Below, one piece after another: positions 9,801 to 19,500 of a stretch of DNA of 64,000 nt (position 1 is the stretch's first letter; every line of letters starts with the position of its first letter). Below the pieces are notes generated by a model. It did no database searches and was not told the origin of the DNA. It saw nothing but the letters and a program-made list of their open reading frames with translations. The DNA comes from Mangrovimonas cancribranchiae (GTDB lineage: Bacteria; Bacteroidota; Bacteroidia; Flavobacteriales; Flavobacteriaceae): positions 2,930,001 through 2,994,000 of the forward strand of contig NZ_CP136925.1 in assembly GCF_037126245.1 (NCBI RefSeq), written 5' to 3'. Both the position numbers and the translations under genes were made by a program.

Positions 9801-9832
9801 CAACGCCTTACTTGATATCAAGTAAGGCGTTG
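9801..9832 (+). terminator. Perfect palindromic hairpin downstream of the tRNA
   Basis: Bases 9801-9816 are the exact reverse complement of 9817-9832, giving a perfect 16+16 inverted repeat (arms begin CAACGCCTTA). It lies 5 bases after the tRNA and is followed by a moderately T-rich stretch. It is probably a processing or termination hairpin for the tRNA transcript, although the T-tract is weak. Confidence 0.6.
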
Positions 9833-10053
9833 CTGTTTCTTACACAATTCTTTTTATATCACTTATTTATTAGAACTTATTAGATAACAATAAATTAAAA
9901 GATTGAAATACGTTTTTTAAGATAAAAAATCTATATTTGAAGCGCGCATTTAAAAGAATAAAATCACATTTAATCGATTTTTTATGCGTTTCAAAGATGT
10001 TTTTAACCTGTTTTTATTTTGTTAAATAGGTTTTTTTAATACATTTACAGCAA

Positions 10054-10263
10054 ATGAAGCTACAAAACAAGAAAATAATTGCCTCAATCTTATTTTTATT
10101 AATAAGTTTTGTATGTGTTGCTCAGCAAGTAAATGCTCCAGAGCCAAATAGTAATAGACCTCCACCACCACCAGGAGTGCCTATAGATTCAGGAGTTTAT
10201 ATTGTTGCAGGGTTAGCTTTAGCTTATGGAGTATATAAAAAAAGAAGCTTTTTACTTAAATAA
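10054..10263 (+). CDS. Small exported protein with Pro-Ile-Asp C-terminal sorting-type tail
   Basis: 69-residue protein. An N-terminal signal peptide (hydrophobic residues about 8-22, ending CVAQ) is followed by a short proline-rich mature region (PPPPPGVPID), a second hydrophobic helix (SGVYIVAGLALAYGVY) and a basic tail KKRSFLLK. Motif, hydrophobic helix and basic tail in that order resemble exosortase/sortase-type C-terminal sorting signals. I recall a Bacteroidota PID-type tail of this form, but the processing enzyme is not in the window. After removal of both ends little would be left, so the tail itself may be most of the protein. Stand-alone gene, convergent with riboflavin synthase. 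Confidence 0.7.
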   Translation: MKLQNKKIIASILFLLISFVCVAQQVNAPEPNSNRPPPPPGVPIDSGVYIVAGLALAYGVYKKRSFLLK

Positions 10264-10269
10264 GAAAGT

Positions 10270-10860
10270 TTACTTGTTTATAGCATGTAGTTTTTGAACA
10301 TACTTTCCAACAACATCAAATTCTAGATTAATTTTACTTCCCACGTTTAATTTATGAAATGTTGTGTGCTCGTATGTAAAAGGTATAATAGCAACACTAA
10401 AGGTGTTTATTCCAGAATTAACTACGGTTAAACTTACACCGTTAACAGTTATAGAGCCTTTTTCAATAGTTATATTATTTAGAGTTTTATCGTATTCAAA
10501 CGTAAATTCCCAACTCCCAGAATTCTGGGTAATAGCTGTACAAATAGCAGTTTGGTCTACATGTCCCTGAACAATATGCCCATCGAGTCTGTCACCTAAT
10601 TTCATAGCACGTTCAAGGTTTACATAATCACCAACTTTTAAATCACCAAGATTTGTTTTATCTAAAGTTTCTTTAATAGCAGTAACTGTATAGTTATCGT
10701 TTTGGATATTTACCACTGTAAGACAAATACCATTATGAGCCACGCTTTGGTCTATTTTAAGTTCATGAGTAAAATTGCAATTAATGGTGATATCCAAATT
10801 ATCATTTTGTTTTATAATGTTTTTTACTATCCCAAGTGACTCAATAATTCCAGTAAACAT
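10270..10860 (-). CDS. ribE: Riboflavin synthase, alpha subunit
   Basis: Catalyses dismutation of two 6,7-dimethyl-8-ribityllumazines to riboflavin. Two lumazine-binding repeats are visible, each starting with a glycine-isoleucine rich strand. The start MFTGIIESLG is diagnostic of the family, and repeat two follows GDRLDGHIVQGHVD at about residue 92. The conserved ITVNGVSLTVV is present. The length of 196 residues is normal. It is divergent from pdxA with overlapping promoter boxes. No FMN-riboswitch-like leader is seen, and the leader is only about 30 bases. Confidence 0.95.
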   Translation of the reverse strand: MFTGIIESLGIVKNIIKQNDNLDITINCNFTHELKIDQSVAHNGICLTVVNIQNDNYTVTAIKETLDKTNLGDLKVGDYVNLERAMKLGDRLDGHIVQGHVDQTAICTAITQNSGSWEFTFEYDKTLNNITIEKGSITVNGVSLTVVNSGINTFSVAIIPFTYEHTTFHKLNVGSKINLEFDVVGKYVQKLHAINK

Positions 10861-10879
10861 AAATCCTATTTATTTTGTC

Positions 10880-10901
10880 TAAATTTGTAGTCACAAAAAT
10901 A
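10880..10901. promoter_or_regulatory. Overlapping divergent promoters for pdxA (+) and ribE (-)
   Basis: TAAATTTG on the plus strand (10880-10887) and TATTTTTG on the minus strand (10894-10901) both match TAnnTTTG. They point in opposite directions within 22 bases. Each would give a leader of roughly 25-35 bases. Confidence 0.5.
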
Positions 10902-10924
10902 CGAACAAAAACACATCAATTTTA

Positions 10925-11971
10925 ATGAAGGGTAAAGAAAAAATCAAAGTTGGTATTACCATAGGCGATTTGAATGGTATAGGTGGAGAGATTATACTAA
11001 AAACGTTTGAAGATAATAGAATGCTGGATTTTTGCACACCAGTCATTTTTGCCTCTGTAAAAACAATAAGTTATTTAAAGAAACATTTTAAATTCAACTT
11101 AACCTTTAATGGTATTAACACGATAGACAAAGTCGTACATGGAAAAATAAATGTGTTTAATGCTTGGAATGAAAGGTATAATATAGAGTTTGGTGAAGAA
11201 AGCTTAAAATCGGGTGAGTTATCTATAAAATCATTAAAAGAAGCTGTAAAACATTTAAAATCGGGAGACATTAATGCGTTAGTAACAGCGCCAATAAACA
11301 AACATAATATACAGTCTGATGAATTTAAATTCCCTGGCCATACAGATTATTTAGCACAAGAGCTTGAAGGTAATAGCTTAATGTTTATGGTAACCGACAC
11401 TTTAAAAGTAGGGTTGTTAACAGATCATGTTCCCGTTAACGATGTTACTAAACATATATCAGAAAAGTTAATACAAGAGAAGTTAGATATAATAAACCTA
11501 TCTTTAAAACAAGACTTTAAAGTACGTAAACCCAAAATAGCCGTTTTAGGTATTAATCCACATACAGGCGATAATGGTGTAATAGGAAAAGAAGACGACG
11601 AAATTTTAAGACCAACATTGTCTAAAATAAGAGAAAAAGGCATGCTTGTTTTTGGGCCTTATGCAGCCGATAGCTTTTTTGGTTCAAATAATTACAAAAA
11701 CTTTGACGCTATAATAGCTTCCTATCACGACCAAGGGCTTATACCATTCAAAACATTATCTTTTGGAAATGGCGTTAACTTTACGGCAGGCTTAAGCAAA
11801 GTAAGAACCTCTCCAGACCACGGTACAGCATACGAAATAGCAGGAAAAGGAGAAGCTGATGAAAACTCATTTAAACAAGCTGTTTTTACCGCCATAAAAA
11901 TATTTAAAAACAGAAAAGAGTATAAAAACCTCACTAAAAACCCTTTAAAGCCAAAGCAAAAAAAGATATAA
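10925..11971 (+). CDS. pdxA: 4-hydroxythreonine-4-phosphate dehydrogenase
   Basis: NAD-dependent, metal-dependent enzyme of pyridoxal 5'-phosphate synthesis. Recognisable stretches include VGITIGDLNGIGGEIILKT at the start, LVTAPINKHNIQ, FPGHTDYLA with a metal-binding histidine, LGINPHTGDNG, and the C-terminal SYHDQGLIPFK and RTSPDHGTAYEIAGKG. The length of 348 residues is normal. It is followed by the DUF177-rpmF unit, which has its own promoter, so pdxA is probably transcribed separately. Confidence 0.95.
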   Translation: MKGKEKIKVGITIGDLNGIGGEIILKTFEDNRMLDFCTPVIFASVKTISYLKKHFKFNLTFNGINTIDKVVHGKINVFNAWNERYNIEFGEESLKSGELSIKSLKEAVKHLKSGDINALVTAPINKHNIQSDEFKFPGHTDYLAQELEGNSLMFMVTDTLKVGLLTDHVPVNDVTKHISEKLIQEKLDIINLSLKQDFKVRKPKIAVLGINPHTGDNGVIGKEDDEILRPTLSKIREKGMLVFGPYAADSFFGSNNYKNFDAIIASYHDQGLIPFKTLSFGNGVNFTAGLSKVRTSPDHGTAYEIAGKGEADENSFKQAVFTAIKIFKNRKEYKNLTKNPLKPKQKKI

Positions 11972-11993
11972 ACAAAAAAATGTTTATAAGTCG

Positions 11994-12023
11994 TTGAGCC
12001 TAAACAATATTTTCTTATATTTG
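11994..12023 (+). promoter_or_regulatory. Promoter of the DUF177-rpmF operon
   Basis: TTG at 11994-11996, a spacer of exactly 19 bases, then TATATTTG at 12016-12023. Both elements and the spacing fit the Bacteroidota sigma-A consensus. The expected start is about 12029. Confidence 0.7.
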
Positions 12024-12045
12024 CGGGCTCAAATAAGATGTGGTA

Positions 12046-12585
12046 ATGGAGTTATTGAAAGAGTTTACAATTCAGTTTATTGGACTGAAGCTGGGAAAAC
12101 ATCAATTTGAGTACGAAATTGGAAACCAGTTCTTTGAATATTTTGAGTATAACGAGTTTAACAATGCTAACGTAAAGGTTGCTGTTGAATTAACTAAAAA
12201 AAGCACTCTACTTGAATTACATTTTAAGTTTAAAGGTGTAGTTAATGTTAATTGCGATTTAACTAACGAGCCATACGACCAAAGCATATCAAACGAATTT
12301 AATTTGGTAGTAAAGTTTGGACACGAATATAACGACGACGAAACAGATATATTAATAATTCCTCATGGAGAACATGAAATTAATATACAACAGTATATCT
12401 ACGAAATCATTGTTTTATCAGTACCAAGAAAGCGTGTACACCCAGGTGTTGAAGACGGTAGCTTAAACTCTGAAATACTAGAAAAACTGGACGAATTAAG
12501 TCCAAAACAACAAGAGAATATTGAAAATAAAGAGGATACAGATCCTCGATGGGATAAATTAAAAAAACTATTAACGGATAAATAA
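12046..12585 (+). CDS. DUF177 (YceD) family protein
   Basis: Member of the YceD/DUF177 family, almost always encoded directly upstream of rpmF and implicated in 23S rRNA or 50S maturation. The central CDLTNEPYDQSISNEFNLVV stretch and acidic C-terminus with DPRWDKLKKLL fit the family. I use the ATG at 12046 (MELLKEF). An upstream GTG at 12040 is in frame but sits closer to the promoter. 179 residues. Ten bases separate it from rpmF. Confidence 0.88.
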   Translation: MELLKEFTIQFIGLKLGKHQFEYEIGNQFFEYFEYNEFNNANVKVAVELTKKSTLLELHFKFKGVVNVNCDLTNEPYDQSISNEFNLVVKFGHEYNDDETDILIIPHGEHEINIQQYIYEIIVLSVPRKRVHPGVEDGSLNSEILEKLDELSPKQQENIENKEDTDPRWDKLKKLLTDK

Positions 12586-12595
12586 TTAATATAAA

Positions 12596-12799
12596 ATGGC
12601 ACATCCTAAGAGAAAAATCTCTAAAACAAGAAGAGATAAAAGAAGAACACATTATAAGGCAGTTGCTCCAGAAATTGCAACGTGTCCTACCACAGGAGAA
12701 GCTCACTTATATCACAGAGCTCACTGGCACGAAGGAAAGCTATATTACAGAGGTCAAGTATTAATTGACAACTCTGAGGCAGAAGAAAACGTAGCATAA
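12596..12799 (+). CDS. rpmF: 50S ribosomal protein L32
   Basis: Structural protein of the large ribosomal subunit. It starts [20 protein letters not shown], the classic basic L32 N-terminus, followed by [15 protein letters not shown]. Only one of the cysteines of the zinc-binding L32 form is present ([12 protein letters not shown]), so it is probably of the zinc-independent type. At 67 residues it has normal length. It ends in a clear intrinsic terminator and is paired with DUF177. Confidence 0.97.
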   Translation: MAHPKRKISKTRRDKRRTHYKAVAPEIATCPTTGEAHLYHRAHWHEGKLYYRGQVLIDNSEAEENVA

Positions 12800-12820
12800 A
12801 CTATTATGCACGCATATATT

Positions 12821-12848
12821 AAAACGCTCATGCTTGAGCGTTTTTTTT
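12821..12848 (+). terminator. Intrinsic terminator after rpmF
   Basis: Stem AACGCTCA / TGAGCGTT with a 4-base loop, followed by eight or more T. It ends the DUF177-rpmF transcript, so fabH is probably a separate unit. Confidence 0.85.
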
Positions 12849-12970
12849 ATGATTAATTTTTGAATGTCTCAAAAACAACTTAATTTGCGTAATATTTTAC
12901 TAAAAAAGCTGTAAATTCATATAAAATACTGAGTTTCAGCCCCTTTTTTTGGATAACTAATAAATTAGCA

Positions 12971-13966
12971 ATGAGTAAAATCACAGCAGCCATTACAGCT
13001 GTAGGCGCTTACGTTCCAGAGTTTGTGTTGTCGAACAAGGTTTTAGAAACCATGGTTGATACTAATGACGAATGGATAACAACCAGAACAGGTATTAAGG
13101 AACGTAGAATACTTAAAGAAGAAGGCAAAGGTACTTCTTATCTAGCCATAAAAGCCGCCCAAAATCTTTTAGAAAAAAAACAACTCGATCCTAAAGAAAT
13201 CGATCTAGTAATTGTTGCCACAGCAACGCCAGATATGCCTGTAGCATCTACAGCTGTATATGTCGCAAGCCAAATTGGAGCCACAAATGCTTTTGCTTAC
13301 GATTTGCAAGCCGCATGTTCTAGCTTTTTATACGGGTTATCAACAGCAACAAGTTATATAGAGTCTGGACGATATAAAAAGGTCTTATTAATAGGCGCCG
13401 ATAAGATGTCTTCTATAATAGACTATACAGATCGCGCAACTTGTATAATTTTTGGAGATGGTGCAGGAGCAACATTACTAGAGCCCAACAATGAAGGCTT
13501 AGGGTTTCAAGATGAATTTTTAAGAAGTGATGGTGCAGGAAGAGAGTTTCTTAAAATAGAAGCAGGAGGGTCAATTTTACCTCCAAATGAAGAAACTGTT
13601 AAAAACAAACAACATTTTGTACATCAGGATGGGCGTACAGTGTTTAAGTTTGCCGTGTCTAATATGGCAGGTGTTTGCGAAGAAATTATGAAACGAAATA
13701 ACTTAACACATGAAGATGTGTCATGGTTGGTTCCACATCAAGCAAACCTTCGTATTATAGATGCTACCGCTAATAGAATGGGATTAGAGGAAGCTAAAGT
13801 TTTGAAAAACATTCATAGATACGGAAACACAACTTCTGCAACGTTACCTTTATTATTAAGCGATTTTGAAGGACAATTAAAAAAAGGAGATAATTTAATA
13901 TTTGCTGCTTTTGGTGGCGGATTTACTTGGGGCTCTATTTATTTAAAATGGGCCTATAATTCATAA
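12971..13966 (+). CDS. fabH: Beta-ketoacyl-ACP synthase III
   Basis: Initiates type II fatty acid synthesis by condensing an acyl-CoA primer with malonyl-ACP. The catalytic triad is visible: Cys at about residue 116 (DLQAACSSFLYG), His in WLVPHQANLRI and Asn in HRYGNTTSATLP. The length of 331 residues is normal. It is followed at 40 bases by accB and then accC, so malonyl-CoA supply and chain initiation are encoded together. In Flavobacteria the enzyme typically prefers branched primers. That is family knowledge, not seen here. Confidence 0.96.
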   Translation: MSKITAAITAVGAYVPEFVLSNKVLETMVDTNDEWITTRTGIKERRILKEEGKGTSYLAIKAAQNLLEKKQLDPKEIDLVIVATATPDMPVASTAVYVASQIGATNAFAYDLQAACSSFLYGLSTATSYIESGRYKKVLLIGADKMSSIIDYTDRATCIIFGDGAGATLLEPNNEGLGFQDEFLRSDGAGREFLKIEAGGSILPPNEETVKNKQHFVHQDGRTVFKFAVSNMAGVCEEIMKRNNLTHEDVSWLVPHQANLRIIDATANRMGLEEAKVLKNIHRYGNTTSATLPLLLSDFEGQLKKGDNLIFAAFGGGFTWGSIYLKWAYNS

Positions 13967-14006
13967 ATCAACTAACAACGATAAACTAAATTAATACCTA
14001 ATAATC

Positions 14007-14504
14007 ATGGAATTAAAAGACATTCAAAACTTAATCAAGTTTGTAGCTAAATCAGGTGCGAGCGAGGTTAAATTAGAAACAGATGATGTAAAGATTACCA
14101 TAAGAACAGGAAGCGACGACAAAGAAACAACAACTTACGTTCAACAAATTCCTGTTAATGCACCTGTTGCTCAAGCACCAATGCCAGCTGTACCACAACA
14201 GCCAGTACAACAAGCCGCTGCACCAGCTGCTGAAGCTCCAGAAGCTAAAGAAGACGACTCTAAATACATAACAATAAAATCCCCAATAATAGGAACATTT
14301 TATAGAAAACCATCTCCAGACAAACCTACATTTGTAGAAGTTGGTTCGACTATAAAAGAAGGTGATGTACTTTGTATTATTGAAGCCATGAAATTATTTA
14401 ACGAAATTGAATCTGAAGTTTCAGGGAAAATCGTTAAGGTTTTAGTAGACGATTCATCTCCAGTAGAGTTCGATCAACCACTGTTTTTAGTTGATCCATC
14501 ATAA
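14007..14504 (+). CDS. accB: Biotin carboxyl carrier protein of acetyl-CoA carboxylase
   Basis: Carries biotin between biotin carboxylase and carboxyltransferase. The N-terminal helix-containing domain ([20 protein letters not shown]) is followed by a flexible Ala/Pro/Gln linker (about residues 50-80) and the biotinyl domain with the acceptor lysine in [12 protein letters not shown]. 165 residues. It is upstream of accC by 75 bases, and that gap contains an inverted repeat. Confidence 0.96.
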   Translation: MELKDIQNLIKFVAKSGASEVKLETDDVKITIRTGSDDKETTTYVQQIPVNAPVAQAPMPAVPQQPVQQAAAPAAEAPEAKEDDSKYITIKSPIIGTFYRKPSPDKPTFVEVGSTIKEGDVLCIIEAMKLFNEIESEVSGKIVKVLVDDSSPVEFDQPLFLVDPS

Positions 14505-14512
14505 CCTAATTT

Positions 14513-14556
14513 AAAATTCCAAAAGCAAATCCCAGTTTGTTGGAATTTGGAATTTT
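14513..14556 (+). repeat. Inverted repeat between accB and accC
   Basis: Arm AAAATTCCAAA (14513-14523) is the exact reverse complement of TTTGGAATTTT (14546-14556), with a 22-base loop. It may be a short dispersed repeat or an attenuating hairpin inside the acc operon. No strong T-tract follows. Confidence 0.5.
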
Positions 14557-14579
14557 TGAGATTTTAAATACAAGACGTT

Positions 14580-15932
14580 ATGTTTAAAAAAATATTAATA
14601 GCCAATAGAGGGGAAATAGCCTTACGTGTTATTAGAACCTGTAAAGAAATGGGCATCAAAACGGTAGCTGTTTATTCACTTGCAGATGCAGATAGCTTAC
14701 ATGTTAAATTTGCAGATGAAGCCGTTTGTATAGGACCAGCACCAAGCTCAGAATCTTATTTAAAAATATCAAATATTATAGCCGCGGCAGAAATAACCAA
14801 TGCCGATGCTATTCACCCAGGATACGGATTTCTTTCTGAAAACGCTAAGTTTTCAAAAATATGTGAAGAGCATAATATTAAGTTCATAGGAGCTTCGGAA
14901 GAAATGATTTCTAAAATGGGAGACAAAGCCACAGCAAAAGCTACAATGAAAGCTGCAGGTGTACCATGTGTTCCAGGAAGTGATGGTATTATTGAAGACT
15001 ACGACGAGTGTGAAAAATTAGCCGAGGAAGTTGGTTATCCTGTAATGCTTAAAGCGACTGCCGGAGGTGGTGGAAAAGGAATGCGCGCCGTATGGAAGAA
15101 AGAAGACCTTAAAGATGCTTGGGATTCTGCTAGACAAGAAAGTAAAGCAGCCTTTGGTAATGACGATATGTACATGGAAAAACTTATTGAAGAACCAAGA
15201 CATATTGAAATTCAAATAGTTGGGGATTCTAATGGGAAGGCCTGTCATTTATCCGAAAGAGATTGTTCAGTACAACGTCGTCATCAAAAATTAACAGAAG
15301 AAGTACCTTCTCCTTTTATGACGAAAGCCCTACGTAAAAAAATGGGAGATGCTGCAGTAAAAGCTGCAGAATACATTAAATATGAAGGAGCAGGAACGGT
15401 AGAGTTTTTAGTGGATAAGCATAGAAACTTCTACTTTATGGAAATGAATACACGTATTCAAGTAGAGCATCCTATTACAGAACAAGTAATCGACTTCGAT
15501 TTAATACGTGAACAAATTTTAGTCGCAGCAGGTGTGCCAATTTCTGGTAAAAACTACACACCAAATTTACACTCGATAGAATGTAGAATTAATGCTGAAG
15601 ATCCGTTTAACGACTTTAGACCATCTCCTGGAAGAATCACTACGTTACACGCGCCAGGAGGACATGGGGTTAGGTTAGATACGCATGTTTATGCAGGATA
15701 TATTATTCCACCTAATTACGACTCTATGATTGCTAAATTAATAACAACGGCACAAACCCGAGAAGAAGCCATTAACAAAATGAAACGAGCTCTTGATGAG
15801 TTTGTTATAGAGGGTATAAAAACAACTATACCTTTTCACAGGCAGTTAATGGATCATCCAGACTACTTAGCAGGAAATTACACGACTAAGTTTATGGAAG
15901 ACTTTAAAATGCAAGTGCCAGAAGAAGAATAA
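14580..15932 (+). CDS. accC: Acetyl-CoA carboxylase, biotin carboxylase subunit
   Basis: ATP-dependent carboxylation of biotin on AccB, the first half-reaction of malonyl-CoA synthesis. It starts [20 protein letters not shown]. The ATP-grasp domain has the glycine-rich loop [24 protein letters not shown] and [12 protein letters not shown], and the C-terminal carboxylase domain carries INAEDP. 450 residues is the stand-alone AccC length, without a fused carrier domain. Last gene of the fabH-accB-accC run, closed by a terminator. Confidence 0.97.
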   Translation: MFKKILIANRGEIALRVIRTCKEMGIKTVAVYSLADADSLHVKFADEAVCIGPAPSSESYLKISNIIAAAEITNADAIHPGYGFLSENAKFSKICEEHNIKFIGASEEMISKMGDKATAKATMKAAGVPCVPGSDGIIEDYDECEKLAEEVGYPVMLKATAGGGGKGMRAVWKKEDLKDAWDSARQESKAAFGNDDMYMEKLIEEPRHIEIQIVGDSNGKACHLSERDCSVQRRHQKLTEEVPSPFMTKALRKKMGDAAVKAAEYIKYEGAGTVEFLVDKHRNFYFMEMNTRIQVEHPITEQVIDFDLIREQILVAAGVPISGKNYTPNLHSIECRINAEDPFNDFRPSPGRITTLHAPGGHGVRLDTHVYAGYIIPPNYDSMIAKLITTAQTREEAINKMKRALDEFVIEGIKTTIPFHRQLMDHPDYLAGNYTTKFMEDFKMQVPEEE

Positions 15933-15936
15933 ATTG

Positions 15937-15962
15937 AAAAGCCCGGAATTTCCGGGCTTTTT
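15937..15962. terminator. Bidirectional intrinsic terminator between accC and the lipoprotein gene
   Basis: AAAAGCCCGGAA / TTCCGGGCTTTT hairpin with virtually no loop and A/T runs on both sides. It can serve accC on the plus strand and overlaps the stop of the convergent gene. Confidence 0.85.
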
Positions 15963-16485
15963 AATTTATAATTATTGTTTCATTTATTTCTTTTAATACT
16001 TGAGGGACATCATTACATGTAAAGTCAAGATTAAGGTTATATTTATTACCACTTAGCTTATTAATTGATAAATGACCTTCTGTTATCTCATAATAGCCTG
16101 TTTGTCCTCTACAAAAACACAATCTGGCAAATAACAACTTTACCTGTTTTAACTGTTCATTTTTAAGATTAACCTCAAGGCTATTATAAGGTAATTCCAA
16201 ATAGATTATCTCTTGATAATGACTGTCTTGAGTATTTGGAATTTTATTCCTGATGTAATCCATTTTTATAACAATTTCTTTACCATCATTTATTTCAGGA
16301 TATAAAACTCCAGTACCATCACGCTTTAATTCAAGATGGTTTTGTTGTAAAACATTTAATGTGCATGTACCATTTTCGGGACAGTAATTGTTAAAAGGCG
16401 TTTTTTTATTATTTACAGCATACTCTTGTTTGTTAGAACAGTTAAGCAATGTAAAAAATAAGACTATAATAGATATACTTTTCAT
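15961..16485 (-). CDS. Hypothetical lipoprotein
   Basis: 174 residues that I do not recognise. A signal peptide with lipobox (LLNCSNK, Cys at about residue 16) predicts a lipidated protein. The mature part has paired cysteines (CPENGTC, and ARLCFCRGQTGYY) that could form disulfides or bind metal, and it ends in beta-strand-like sequence (YNLNLDFTCNDV). It is alone and convergent with accC, divergent from the T9SS protease. Confidence 0.65.
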   Translation of the reverse strand: MKSISIIVLFFTLLNCSNKQEYAVNNKKTPFNNYCPENGTCTLNVLQQNHLELKRDGTGVLYPEINDGKEIVIKMDYIRNKIPNTQDSHYQEIIYLELPYNSLEVNLKNEQLKQVKLLFARLCFCRGQTGYYEITEGHLSINKLSGNKYNLNLDFTCNDVPQVLKEINETIIIN

Positions 16486-16579
16486 AATAAAACTACATTA
16501 TCTATTTTGAATTGTTGTTAAATTTTTGCAATAATGTAATTAAGGTAGTAATTTTAGCAATTAATTAAAAAATTAAATT

Positions 16580-19500
16580 ATGAAGAAAAATTACAACAAA
16601 TGGACTTTTTTGTTGATTTTAATGCTTTTTTCGATAAATATTTATGCACAAAATAAATCGTTTTGGACAAAAATAGATAAGTCAAAGATAAATCAAGAGA
16701 ATCTAGTTCAAAGAAAATCAGAACCCAAAAAAAGTACTTTTTACCAATTAGATATTACATCTTTAAAACAAGCGTTAAGTTTAGCTCCAGAAAGAAGAAA
16801 TTTCACTGGGGAATCGAATGTCATAGTTGACTTTCCTAATGCAAATGGTAAAATAGAAAGCTTTAACGTTATGGAGGCATCAATAATGGCTCCAGAACTT
16901 CAAGAAAGGTTTCCTAATATAAGGTCTTATGTAGGTACAAGTCTAAATGATCCTTCAAAATTAATAAGGTTTAGTGTTACACCTCAAGGTCTTCACACCA
17001 TGACGTTATCTAGCAAAGGGATGCAACTAATAGATCCTTATGGAGCAAATAACACTTATATATCATATTCAAAAGCAGATTTACCTATTTTAGATAATGG
17101 ATTTATTTGTGGCGTTGAAGATGTAGACACAGAGTTAGAAAGAAACTCAAATTCAAACACAGAATCTTATAGAAATGCTGATGATGGAACAATGAGAGAA
17201 TTTCGTTTAGCTCTTGCTAGTACTGTAGAATATAGCGCTTTTCATTGGCAAGCGGCTGGATTAACTCAATTTAATACCGAACAAGAAAGGAAAGCAGCTG
17301 TTTTAGCAGCTATGGTCGTTACTATGACGAGAGTGAATGGCATTTATGAAAGAGATTTGTCTATCACAATGACTTTAATTCCAAACAATACAAGCATAAT
17401 TTTTATTGGGATTGATCAATTTTCTAATAGTAATGCATCTGCATTGATTAACGAAAGTCAAGCAGTGATAGACGCAAACATTGGCAGTGCAAATTATGAT
17501 ATAGGTCACACCTTTAGTACAGGTGGAGGAGGATTAGCTCAATTAAACTCGCCATGTACAGCTTCTAAGGCTAGAGGAATAACCGGTTCGCCATCACCTG
17601 TTGGAGATGCTTATGATGTTGACTATGTAGCTCATGAAATGGGACACCAATTTGGTGCGCCACACACCTTTAATGGTAATGCTGGAAACTGCGCTGGAGG
17701 AAATAGAACTGCTTCTAATGCCTATGAACCTGGAAGTGGATCTACTATCATGGCTTATGCAGGAATTTGCCCACCTCAAAACGTACAAACTAATAGCGAT
17801 GCATACTTTCATCAAAAAAGTTTACAAATGATTTGGGATAACATTACAATTGGTGCTAGCCAATGTGCCGTAACTACATCTACAGGAAATGCTGCTCCAA
17901 CTGCTACTGCAGGATTAAATCATATAATTCCAATCTCTACACCATATATGTTAACGGCTGAATCTACAGATGCTGATGGCACAGATTCGCATACCTATAC
18001 TTGGGAACAGTATGATTTAGGGGCAGCAGGATTGCCTTCATCAGTTTTGGCATCTGGACCTTTAGTTCGTTCTGTAACAGGAACCACAAACCCTACAAGA
18101 TATATACCTAATATGATGGACTTGATTGAAAATGGCGGTCCCTCAGAGTGGGAGGTCTTATCTTCTGTTTCAAGAGATATTAATTTTAGGGTTACTGTTA
18201 GAGATAACGATCCAAGAGGGGGGCAAACAGCTACAGATATTAGAACATTAACAACTACTAGTAATGCAGGTCCTTTCTTAGTAACTTCTCAAAACACATT
18301 AACAACTTGGTCACAAGGAAATACTGAAACAATTACTTGGGATGTAGCTGGTACTGATGCTAATGGGGTCAATGCATTATTTGTTGATATTTTATTATCA
18401 ACTGATGGCGGTCAAACTTTTGATGAGGTTTTAGCTACAAATGTTCCTAACGATGGCTCTCATGATATAACGGTTCCAGATTTATTAGCCGATAATTGTT
18501 TGGTAATGGTTAAAGGATCAAACAATGTGTTTTTTAATATCAATTCTTCCAGAATAGCTATAGGGTATAACTTCTCAGACGGAGATGAATGTAATACATA
18601 TACATTTGATTTAAACCAAACCTTGCCAACAAATGCAACAGCATTTGAACTTATAGAGGTTGAAGTGCCAGGTGCAGGAACAATATCAGATGTTAATGTG
18701 AAATACGATATTTCAACATCATCTTTGGGAGATTTACACATGGCTGTTATAAGTGCAGAAGGTACAAGGGCATATCTTTACCCTGCTGGTCCTTGTTCAA
18801 CAGGATCTAATATGCAGGTTACTTGGGATCATGAATCTACACAATCTGTAGCAGATTTTTGTGGAAACAATCCTGTAACTGGAGTAGCAATGCCTGTAGC
18901 AATAACAGATCCAGAGCCATTAAATGCTATATACGGTCAAGAAATGAATGGCACATGGATAGTAATGGCAGCAAATTTAGGAGGAACAAATATGGTATTT
19001 AATACGGCAGAGCTAGAAATTTGTAAGTCTGGTACAGCTGCTGTTCTAGCACCAACTAGAGTAACACAAGATACGGTAGAGGTTGAAGTATTATCTTCTG
19101 CAACAATTGATGATACCCATCTCGTAGTAACAAGTCCAAATACTGGGAATACTACAGATATAGTTTACACATTAACAGTATTGCCTGTTGAAGGAACACT
19201 CTACCTTAATGGATCTGCTCTTGGAGTTAGCGATACGTTTACGCAAGCAGATTTAGATGCAGGAAACGTTACTTATACAACAACAGCTTCAAATGATGCA
19301 GTTGATGGATTTAGAGTTGATGTAGATGATAGTAATGGAGGAACACTTCCAAACTTACTTGTTAATATTTCTATCGTAGAGAATTTAAGTACAGATGAAT
19401 TTAATTTTGAAGTATTTAATGTTTATCCTAACCCATCTCAAGGATCTTTTACTGTACAATTAAGTACAATGGACAATGTAAGTCTTAGTATGATGGATAT

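Noticed and set aside
12399-12706. Minus-strand frames across the DUF177-rpmF junction
   Set aside because: They lie antisense to two recognised genes and have no family-like sequence.
12961-12968. TAAATTAG near fabH as a promoter box
   Set aside because: It lies only two bases before the fabH ATG, so transcription would start after the start codon.
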